A stretch of DNA of 64,000 bases from Fodinibius sp036381435 (GTDB lineage Bacteria > Bacteroidota > Rhodothermia > Balneolales > Balneolaceae), in NCBI GenBank assembly GCA_036381435.1, contig DASVCW010000043.1, forward strand, positions 148,020-212,019. Direction: 5' to 3'. The first letter of the stretch is position 1, and each line of letters starts with the position of its first letter. Below, piece after piece: positions 34,951-42,751 of this stretch. Both the position numbers and the translations under genes were made by a program. The notes below the pieces were generated by a model. That model was not told the origin of the DNA, ran no database searches, and was given only the letters and a program-made list of their open reading frames with translations.

Positions 34951-36042
34951 ATGTCTGATAAAAAACAAAATAACGACTCCTCCCTCTCGGTAAAAAAAGG
35001 TGTGGAACAGGCCAATTCCATTAATACCAAAGGACTAGATCGCTTTAAAAATCGCGGCAAACCTTTGTCTCTCCAAAATTATGTGGAAGGCATCAAAAAT
35101 GGAGATCGTACTGTTCTCAGTCAGGCCATTACGCTGGTTGAAAGTACAAAAGCCGAACACCGGGAAATGGCGCAAGATATTATTGATGCATGCTTGCCGG
35201 ATGCGGGAAACTCAATCCGGATTGGTATTACCGGAGTACCAGGTGTAGGAAAGAGCACCTTTATTGAAGCTCTTGGAAATTACATCATTAAAAAGGGACA
35301 TAAGTTAGCAGTTTTGGCTATCGATCCCAGCAGCAGCCGGTCCAAGGGTAGCATTTTGGGTGATAAAACCCGCATGGAAACGCTTTCTATGAGTGACCAG
35401 GCCTTTATTCGTCCTTCGCCCACAGGTGGCTCACTGGGGGGAGTAGCTCGAAAAACGCGCGAAACCATCTATCTTTGCGAAGCTGCGGGGTATGATACTA
35501 TTTTTATTGAAACAGTGGGTGTGGGACAATCGGAAACAGCAGTTCACTCAATGGTTGATTTCTTTCTGCTGCTGATGCTGGCCGGAGCCGGGGATGAATT
35601 GCAGGGCATCAAGCGGGGAATTATGGAGATGGCTGATGCTATCACTATTAATAAAACGGATAGCACTGATTCAAATAAAGTGAATCAAGCTTTGCGTGAG
35701 TATAAAAACGCTTTGCATCTGTATCCGGAGACGGAATCGGGCTGGAAGCCGAAGGTAACTACCTGTTCAGCTTTTACAGAAAAGGGTATTCCGGAAATAT
35801 GGGAACTGATTCAGGATTATATCACCCAAACAAAAGAAAACGGTTATTTTGAAAACCAAAGAAATCGCCAGGCTAAGTACTGGATGTACGATTCTATTAC
35901 CGGTGAACTTACCGACCGTTTTTATAATAATCCGGCTGTCAGAAAAAGGAAAGAAGAAATTGAACAGAAGGTTTTAAAAGGAAAATTAAGTTCATTCAAA
36001 GCAGCTCGCCAATTACTGGATTTATATTTTGATTCACTCTAA
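34951..36042 (+). CDS. meaB: Methylmalonyl-CoA mutase-associated GTPase MeaB
   Basis: 363 residues of the MeaB/ArgK G3E-type GTPases. It gates delivery of adenosylcobalamin to the mutase and protects or rescues the enzyme. Walker A is GVPGVGKS (residues 95-102); other visible features are LAVLAIDPSSSRSKGSILGDKTRM, FIRPSPTGGSLGGVARKTRE, FIETVGVGQSE, and NKTD for guanine recognition. The N-terminal about 40 residues are polar and poorly conserved. The start at 34951 follows a palindromic repeat with no visible ribosome-binding site. Third gene of the mutA-mutB-meaB operon. Confidence 0.95.
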   Translation: MSDKKQNNDSSLSVKKGVEQANSINTKGLDRFKNRGKPLSLQNYVEGIKNGDRTVLSQAITLVESTKAEHREMAQDIIDACLPDAGNSIRIGITGVPGVGKSTFIEALGNYIIKKGHKLAVLAIDPSSSRSKGSILGDKTRMETLSMSDQAFIRPSPTGGSLGGVARKTRETIYLCEAAGYDTIFIETVGVGQSETAVHSMVDFFLLLMLAGAGDELQGIKRGIMEMADAITINKTDSTDSNKVNQALREYKNALHLYPETESGWKPKVTTCSAFTEKGIPEIWELIQDYITQTKENGYFENQRNRQAKYWMYDSITGELTDRFYNNPAVRKRKEEIEQKVLKGKLSSFKAARQLLDLYFDSL

Positions 36043-36048
36043 ACCAGC

Positions 36049-36083
36049 TTTAGTAAACTTTCAAAAGTTTACTAAAGCTTTTT
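36049..36083 (+). terminator. Terminator after meaB
   Basis: GCTTTAGTAAACTTT and AAAGTTTACTAAAGC form a 15-bp stem with a tiny loop, followed by TTTTTT. Confidence 0.88.
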
Positions 36084-36089
36084 TAAAGA

Positions 36090-37649
36090 CTACTCGTGAA
36101 GCAGATATCCCTTCGCTAATTTAGTATAAGCTTTGATCTGTTCATGTTTCCATTCCTCATCGTACCCCAGTTCGGCAGCTAACAAATTGGCGACGGCGGG
36201 TGCCGTTTCAATACTGGCGCGTGCATCAAGCAGCAAGGCACGGGTTCGGCGGGAGAGTATATCTTCTACCGTTCGGGCCATTTCACAGCGTGCTGCCCAG
36301 ACAACTTCAGCCGTCGTGTAAGGCAAATTAGGGTGAAGGGGCTGTCCCCATGCTTCATCTTTGGCAGCTAGTTTTTTGAGTTCCGGGGCATCGGATCCAT
36401 AAATCGCGAAAGGTGAAGAATCCAAATTTTGTACCCAGCCATGAATAGGCAAGTTTTCTGTTACGGCTTTGCGTTCATCCAGGCCTGCTATCGTTATTGC
36501 TTTATTGATAGTATCTTCAGCCATTTTTCGATAGGTGGTCCATTTCCCGCCGGTTATAGTCACCATTCCCGAAGAATCAACAAGCAAGGTATGTTCGCGT
36601 GAAATCTCGGAGGTATCATCGCTTTTCCCGTTTGAAACGAGGGGGCGCAATCCGGCAAAAACGCTAAGTACATCATCAGGCTTCGGATCTTTAGTGAGAT
36701 AACGTCCCGCATGAGTGAGTAAAAAGTTAATTTCTTCATCTCTTGCGCGTGGTTCCGCGGTAGGTTCATCTACAGGGGTATCGGTGGTCCCAACAATGAT
36801 ACGGTTATGCCAGGGGACAGCAAAAAGTACTCGTCCATCGTCGGTTTTTGGTACCATAATAGCACTTTCTCCCGGCTGAAAAGACTTATCCAGTACGATG
36901 TGGACACCTTGGCTGGGTTGAATAATGGGCGTGTTCTCTTCGTCATCCATTTTTCGAATACTGTCGGCAAAAACGCCCGTTGCGTTGATGATTGCCCTGG
37001 CCCTGATTTCAAACTCTTCATTGCCTTCTTGATCAACAGCCTTCACTCCTGAAATCTTGCCTTTGCTTTTAAGCAGGCCGGTTACTTTCATGTAATTAAT
37101 TCCGATTCCGCCATGTTCAAAGACAGTCTGCAGGAGGTTGATGGCAAGGCGGGAATCATCAAACTGGGCATCATGATAAATCACCCCGCCGTTGAGGTCG
37201 TGAGATTCAAGCGTGGGAATGTATTTTAGAGTTTCTTCTTTTGAGAGATGTTTAGACGGACCTATTCCCAAATCACCTGCCAGTTTATCATAAATTTTGA
37301 GGCCGATTCCATAAAAGGGCCCTTCCCACCAATCATAATTCGGTACAACAAACGATTGATTTTTAACGAGGTGCGGGGCGTTCTTCATTAGCAAACCGCG
37401 TTCATGCAGGGCTTCAAGAACCAGTGATACATTTCCCTGCCGAAGATAGCGAACGCCACCATGTACCAGTTTTGTGCTCCGGCTCGAAGTTCCTTTCGCA
37501 AAGTCATACTGCTCAAGCAACAGAGTGCGATAGCCCCGTGAAGCTGCATCAACCGCTGTGCCCAGTCCCGTTGCGCCACCTCCGATGATGACAAAATCCC
37601 AGATTTCAGGGTTTTTTTTTAGTTGGGTGATGAGATGGTCTCTGTTCAT
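36090..37649 (-). CDS. glpD: Glycerol-3-phosphate dehydrogenase (FAD, respiratory)
   Basis: 519 residues. The enzyme oxidises sn-glycerol-3-phosphate to dihydroxyacetone phosphate and feeds electrons to quinone. The FAD motif IIGGGATGLG is at about 21-30, followed by LLEQYDFAKGTSSRSTKLVHGGVRYL, which is diagnostic for GlpD, and the GGKWTTYRKMAED segment near the FAD. The C-terminal helical domain (DAO_C) is present. No glpF or glpK is nearby. The 3' end meets the meaB terminator. Confidence 0.95.
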   Translation of the reverse strand: MNRDHLITQLKKNPEIWDFVIIGGGATGLGTAVDAASRGYRTLLLEQYDFAKGTSSRSTKLVHGGVRYLRQGNVSLVLEALHERGLLMKNAPHLVKNQSFVVPNYDWWEGPFYGIGLKIYDKLAGDLGIGPSKHLSKEETLKYIPTLESHDLNGGVIYHDAQFDDSRLAINLLQTVFEHGGIGINYMKVTGLLKSKGKISGVKAVDQEGNEEFEIRARAIINATGVFADSIRKMDDEENTPIIQPSQGVHIVLDKSFQPGESAIMVPKTDDGRVLFAVPWHNRIIVGTTDTPVDEPTAEPRARDEEINFLLTHAGRYLTKDPKPDDVLSVFAGLRPLVSNGKSDDTSEISREHTLLVDSSGMVTITGGKWTTYRKMAEDTINKAITIAGLDERKAVTENLPIHGWVQNLDSSPFAIYGSDAPELKKLAAKDEAWGQPLHPNLPYTTAEVVWAARCEMARTVEDILSRRTRALLLDARASIETAPAVANLLAAELGYDEEWKHEQIKAYTKLAKGYLLHE

Positions 37650-38024
37650 AGTATTTTATTATAAGCCGCAAAATGATTTAAAAGACTTTAAACATTTTAA
37701 ATTTTTCCATCAATCCTAAAAATATTCGAACAGATTAAGACTAATTTTTCACTTTTAGTAAACTATTTATCCTTGACTTTTAAGGAACTCCTCAGAAGAG
37801 AGATTTCAGGTAAATATAATTTTTTTACAAAGACTTTATGGTAAGTGCAAATTATTAAAATGTTTTAATAGTATTTAACGCAATACGAATTGTGTTTAAA
37901 ACTTTCCCTCTTAATTTGAGTCTTGAAAATCAGACTCCGGTATATTTTGCAGCTTTATTGTTACGAATTAACAGATAAATCAGAGTACCGGGGACGGCTT
38001 AATTTTTAAAAAAATGGACTCACA
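37650..38024. promoter_or_regulatory. Divergent promoter region of glpD and susC; TTTG/TATATTTTG candidate
   Basis: 375 AT-rich bases without a gene. On the plus strand TTTG at 37915-37918 is followed 22 nt later by TATATTTTG (37941-37949), close to the Bacteroidota-type promoter TTTG-N-TAnnTTTG, about 75 bp before the susC start. No operator palindrome stands out. Confidence 0.4.
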
Positions 38025-41000
38025 ATGGGATTGATAAAACGCACATTGCTGGCAATATGCTTTCTTCTTTTAAATCTAACAGTTGCATTCTCGCAAGGCA
38101 GCCTTTCGGGTAAAGTTACAGATCAGGCTACCGGCGTTTCAATGCCCGGAACGAATGTATACATTCAGAATTTAAACCGGGGGGCCTCAACCGATGCAGA
38201 CGGTAATTATACTATACAAAACATTCCGCTGGGTACGTACACGGTTACAGCCAGTTTTATAGGATACAAAAAATTTACACAGGAGGTTGTAATAACGGAG
38301 GAAGGTACCGTATTAAACATTGAACTGGTTCCTCAGGCTATTGGCTTAGAAGATGTTGTTGTGACAGCACTTGGTATTAAGCGGGAAGAACGAAGTATTG
38401 GTTATGCCGTTGAGGAGGTAGACGGTGCGGTCATTGAAAGGTCGCAGGAAACCAGTATTATCAATTCACTGGCCGGGATGACCTCAGGTGTACAAATAAC
38501 CAGTTCATCGGGAGCACCCGGGGCGTCTTCACGAATCATTATAAGAGGAAACTCTTCGCTTACCGGTAATAATCAGCCACTTTTTGTTGTTGATGGAGTT
38601 CCTATCAGTAATGGCGGCGGTGGCGGTGACCTGTTTGAAGGTGCTTCTCCCAGTCGTGGAGTAGACCTTGACCCTAATATTATTGAAAGCGTAAGTGTAC
38701 TAAAGGGGGCCAGTGCTACAGCTCTTTATGGTTCGCGGGCAGCAAATGGTGCTATAATCATCACCACAAAAGGAGGGGACATTGGTAAACGGCCACTGCA
38801 GGTGAATGTTAGTTCAAGCGTAAGCTTTAGTAAAGCGATTCTTGATGGTTATCAGGATGAATATTTAATGGGTTCACAAGGCTTTTATAGTAATGGCCTT
38901 CCTTTCTCTCGCGGCGGCTACGTAGCGCCGGGTTATCCGGGAGGTGATCCTCAAACATTTTTTAGCTGGGGGCCGCACAAGAATGAAGTAAGCCAGCAGG
39001 TGCTCAATGATTTGGGGGTAGATAAGATACAAACCTATAATCCCAGAAAGCAGTTTTTTGATATGGGGCTTAAGTTAGATAATAACATTAGCCTGTCGGG
39101 GGGTAGCTCGCAAGCCGCTTATTTCTTTTCAGTTTCAGGCCTGAACCATAAAGGCATTGTTCCGGGCAGTGAGCTGGAACGGACCAGTATCTTTGCGAAG
39201 TTCAACCAAAAGCTTAGCGATCGGTTGAGCGCAAATACTTCGGTTAATTATATTTCTACAAACAATGTTTCATTCCCAACAGGGAATACCCACCGTTCTT
39301 ACACTCAAAACCTCCAAAATACCGCTATCTCATTTGATATTACAGATTACCGGTATGAAGACGGCACGCAACGGTATCAGACTGATGAAGGAAATAATCC
39401 CCTCTGGTTGATTAACAATAGTCGGTATCTCAGTGATGTATGGCGGGTTATCGGAAATACTACCTTTAACTATGAAATCACTCCGTGGCTTAGCCTTTCA
39501 GAACGATTGGGGGTAGATGCCTTTAGCCAAAAAAACAGGCAGGAATGGAATGTTAATGTAGTTGAACGGCCCGCCGGCAGGGTTGTAGATAGCAGGCAAA
39601 GTCGAACAGAGATAAACTCTGACCTCACACTGAATATTGACAAGCAGATTAACGAGAATATTTCTGTAACCGGCCTGATCGGGAATAATATTAACAGTCG
39701 AACTACAAATTTTGTTGGGTTTACGGCCAGCGGGTTAAGCGTTCCCGGTTTCTATGATGTTTCAAACGCAACTCAGGTAGTAGGAGGTTATAATATTGTA
39801 AGACGTCGTTTAGTAAGCCTTTATGGCCAGTTTACCTTAGACTATGATGATTATTTATATTTAACCCTAACGGGACGAAATGACTGGAGTTCTACACTTC
39901 CCAAAGATAATAACTCCTATTTTTATCCTTCGGCAAGTGTAGGCTTTATATTTACTGAATTGCTTGATATGGGTGCCAGTTCCTCTTTTCTGAATTATGG
40001 AAAACTTCGTTTGTCGGTGGCACAGATAGGTAATGATGCCCCGCCTTATTCAATCCGTGCTAATTTAGTTCAGTCAAGTCCATCAGATGGTACACGGGGC
40101 ATTATTAATTATCCTTTTAATGGTGTTAACGGTTATGAAGAAGGAAGTTCCTTGGGCAACCTTAATCTTAGACCGGAGATAACCACTGAGTATGAAGCCG
40201 GTATTGAGCTTCGCCTCCTTAAGAGCAGGCTTAACTTAGACGTTACCTATTACAATCGTACTTCCAGAGATCAGATATATACTGTGTCAATATCTAACGC
40301 CACAGGTTACGGAGGCCGTTTGGCCAACGCCGGTTCAATTCGAAACCAGGGTTGGGAAATTAGCTTGAATGGCTCGCCGGTGCAGACAGCCAATTTTTCC
40401 TGGGATATTCAACTTAACTATACACGAAATCGTACCACAGTGTTAGAACTGGCAGAAGGAGTTGAAAGCATTTATCTGGGTGGATACACTGCACCTAATA
40501 TCCGTGCCCTTCCTGGGGAAGATGGGTATGGCATTATATGGGGCCAAAAGTATGAGCATAACGAAAAGGGCCAGATTCTGGTCGATGACAATGGTTATCC
40601 CGTTTATGAGGGAAGGGTTGGAAGAATCGGAAATGTAACACCTGATTTCACCGCTAATTTAAGAAACACCTTCCACTATAAAGGCCTTGCACTTTCCGTT
40701 TTGTTTGACACAAAACAGGGGAACGATATATTAAACTTCAACTACTGGGATATGGCTTTAAACGGAACTCATGAAATAACCGAAAACCGTGGTACTACCT
40801 TTGTTTTTCCCGGAGTTAATGTAAACACAGGCGAGCCTAATACAGTAGAGATTGTCAGAGATCAGGATTACTATATTAATCACTGGTGGCCGGTATATGA
40901 AAATTATGTAGAAGATGGTAGCTATATCAAACTTCGACAGGTAAGCTTGTCATATACGCTTCCTAACAAACTTTTTGCCAATACACCGCTAAAAGGTATT

Positions 41001-41159
41001 ACCATAGGCGCAACCGGACGAAATCTTTTAATATTTACAGATTTCACAATGGGAGATCCAGAGGGGAATATTCTTGGTGATTCAAATGCCCAGGGCTTCT
41101 ATCATGAGCTGACACCGAGTACGCGCTCATTAACATTTAGCATAAACGTCTCTTTATAA
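38025..41159 (+). CDS. SusC/RagA-family TonB-dependent outer-membrane transporter
   Basis: 1044 residues. Signal peptide MGLIKRTLLAICFLLLNLTV ending AFSQG, then a CarboxypepD_reg-like domain (about 27-110: LSGKVTDQATGVSMPGTNVYI), the plug with NNQPLFVVDGVP and SVLKGASATALYGSRAANGA, and the barrel ending FSINVSL. It is a different subfamily from the copy at 6510-9758: the plug has a glycine-rich loop (SNGGGGGDLFEGASPSRG). It is followed at 18 bp by susD. The cargo is unknown; the zincin and carboxypeptidase genes nearby favour peptides over glycans. Confidence 0.95.
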   Translation: MGLIKRTLLAICFLLLNLTVAFSQGSLSGKVTDQATGVSMPGTNVYIQNLNRGASTDADGNYTIQNIPLGTYTVTASFIGYKKFTQEVVITEEGTVLNIELVPQAIGLEDVVVTALGIKREERSIGYAVEEVDGAVIERSQETSIINSLAGMTSGVQITSSSGAPGASSRIIIRGNSSLTGNNQPLFVVDGVPISNGGGGGDLFEGASPSRGVDLDPNIIESVSVLKGASATALYGSRAANGAIIITTKGGDIGKRPLQVNVSSSVSFSKAILDGYQDEYLMGSQGFYSNGLPFSRGGYVAPGYPGGDPQTFFSWGPHKNEVSQQVLNDLGVDKIQTYNPRKQFFDMGLKLDNNISLSGGSSQAAYFFSVSGLNHKGIVPGSELERTSIFAKFNQKLSDRLSANTSVNYISTNNVSFPTGNTHRSYTQNLQNTAISFDITDYRYEDGTQRYQTDEGNNPLWLINNSRYLSDVWRVIGNTTFNYEITPWLSLSERLGVDAFSQKNRQEWNVNVVERPAGRVVDSRQSRTEINSDLTLNIDKQINENISVTGLIGNNINSRTTNFVGFTASGLSVPGFYDVSNATQVVGGYNIVRRRLVSLYGQFTLDYDDYLYLTLTGRNDWSSTLPKDNNSYFYPSASVGFIFTELLDMGASSSFLNYGKLRLSVAQIGNDAPPYSIRANLVQSSPSDGTRGIINYPFNGVNGYEEGSSLGNLNLRPEITTEYEAGIELRLLKSRLNLDVTYYNRTSRDQIYTVSISNATGYGGRLANAGSIRNQGWEISLNGSPVQTANFSWDIQLNYTRNRTTVLELAEGVESIYLGGYTAPNIRALPGEDGYGIIWGQKYEHNEKGQILVDDNGYPVYEGRVGRIGNVTPDFTANLRNTFHYKGLALSVLFDTKQGNDILNFNYWDMALNGTHEITENRGTTFVFPGVNVNTGEPNTVEIVRDQDYYINHWWPVYENYVEDGSYIKLRQVSLSYTLPNKLFANTPLKGITIGATGRNLLIFTDFTMGDPEGNILGDSNAQGFYHELTPSTRSLTFSINVSL

Positions 41160-41177
41160 TCCATAAACAGTGATCTC

Positions 41178-42602
41178 ATGAATTTTAATAAATTTATTCT
41201 TCCGACTCTTATTTTTATGATAGCCCTTTTGGGGATTTCTTGCCAAGATTTTCTTTCGGTTAATAAAAACCCCAATGTTATAAATGAAGCTCCTGAGCCT
41301 TTACGGCTTGCAGGATTACTGGGAAATTTCAGTTACGAAACCATAGCTAATGACGGTACTCGTTACGGAGCAATGTGGATGCAGCAAATAGCCTTTAACG
41401 GAACCCCACCTACCGAAGATAATTATGATATCAATGGCACCGATGTCAATGGCGTTTGGACGGCAGCTTATTCTGATGTCATGGTTAACGCTAAAAAATT
41501 AGATGAGCTGGCGATGAAGAATGGCAATTATGCTTATTCAGCCATAGCCAAAACAATACTGGCCTGGGCTGCAGTCTATACTTCTAACCTATGGGGAGAT
41601 ATTCCGTTTTCACAAGCTCTGCAGCCGGAAAAATATCTTAAGCCTAAGTATGATAGTCAGGAGAGTGTGTATAAAGCGGCTCAAAGCTTGCTGGATAGTG
41701 CCATTGTTGCGATAGATAAAAGCAGTCCACTCACTCCCGCAGAAGATGATTTGCTATATGGCGGCGATTTGGGGAAATGGAAGCGGCTTATATATACTCT
41801 GAAAGCCCGTTTTTACATCAATTTATCTAATGCTCCGGGTTACAGTGCCGAAGAACAGGCTCAAAAAGCTTTAAATGCCTTGGAAAATGGTTTTCAAAGC
41901 AATGATGATGATGCCGATTTCGCCTACTATAATGAACTTGGTTCAGAAAACCCTTGGTACCAATGGGGAGTAGATGGAAAATGGTTCGATGAATACCGGA
42001 TGAGTAAACACTATGTGGATTTGCTTCAGTTGCTTAACGATCCCAGGTTGGCGGTACAGGCGCGGCCAAATGTTAATGGAGTGTATCGCGGGCATGAAAA
42101 TGGTGAGCCCGGAGAGGATAACAGCTTAATTTCTGAAATGGGTGTGTTCTATGCTTCACCGGGGGCGGCAGTAACATGGATAAGCTATGCCGAAGCACTG
42201 TTTATTAAAGCAGAAGCTACCTTTATTTTAAACGGAGCGGCAGCGGCTGATCCTATTTATCGTGATGCTATCCGTGCTTCAATGAACAAGCTAGGCGTCG
42301 ATCCTGCCGAAAGGGACGCTTATATTGCTAACCAACCCACGCTGACTAATGCCAACGGGCTTGAAGACATAATGACTCAGAAATATATTGCTAATTTCCT
42401 GACAATCTCAGCCTATAACGACTGGCGAAGAACGGGATATCCTGAACTTACAATTATTGATGATCCCTATGTAAATACCATTCCATTACGCTTTGTAGCT
42501 CCTACTTCAGAGTTAGACAATAACCTGGAGAATCTTGAAGCAACAGGTATACCCCTCGGCCAGCAAGCCATGACTGTTCCCGTTTGGTGGGATTCTAAAT
42601 AA
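41178..42602 (+). CDS. SusD/RagB-family (SusD-like_2) lipoprotein
   Basis: 474 residues with a signal peptide and lipobox GISC (Cys22). The early segment NKNPNVINEAPEPLRLAGLL, then NLWGDIPFSQAL, YGGDLGKWKRLIYTLKARFYINLS, and the C-terminal YNDWRRTGYPEL match the SusD-like_2 subfamily. It caps the preceding SusC barrel to form a pedal-bin importer. It also resembles the first SusD in architecture (475 residues), so the two loci are distant paralogues. The next gene is the TPR-zincin lipoprotein, with a REP-like hairpin between. Confidence 0.93.
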   Translation: MNFNKFILPTLIFMIALLGISCQDFLSVNKNPNVINEAPEPLRLAGLLGNFSYETIANDGTRYGAMWMQQIAFNGTPPTEDNYDINGTDVNGVWTAAYSDVMVNAKKLDELAMKNGNYAYSAIAKTILAWAAVYTSNLWGDIPFSQALQPEKYLKPKYDSQESVYKAAQSLLDSAIVAIDKSSPLTPAEDDLLYGGDLGKWKRLIYTLKARFYINLSNAPGYSAEEQAQKALNALENGFQSNDDDADFAYYNELGSENPWYQWGVDGKWFDEYRMSKHYVDLLQLLNDPRLAVQARPNVNGVYRGHENGEPGEDNSLISEMGVFYASPGAAVTWISYAEALFIKAEATFILNGAAAADPIYRDAIRASMNKLGVDPAERDAYIANQPTLTNANGLEDIMTQKYIANFLTISAYNDWRRTGYPELTIIDDPYVNTIPLRFVAPTSELDNNLENLEATGIPLGQQAMTVPVWWDSK

Positions 42603-42675
42603 TTAGCTATGTATACTAATTAAATATTATACTCTGTTTGCAGCTCTTAAATACATAGCTCTAAATTGGTTTGAA

Positions 42676-42704
42676 TACCGCAAATTAGCAATTTGCGGTA
42701 TTTT
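42676..42704. repeat. REP hairpin of the RAYT family (CCGCAA...TTGCGG)
   Basis: AATACCGCAAATT and AATTTGCGGTATT form a perfect 13-bp stem with loop AGC, followed by TTTATTTTA. It is almost the same hairpin as the one next to the RAYT gene (59931-59969), with one compensated base pair changed. It may double as a terminator for susD. Confidence 0.8.
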
Positions 42705-42751
42705 ATTTTATCAATAGCTCTTATTTCATTCTAACTAAAGATACATTCAAG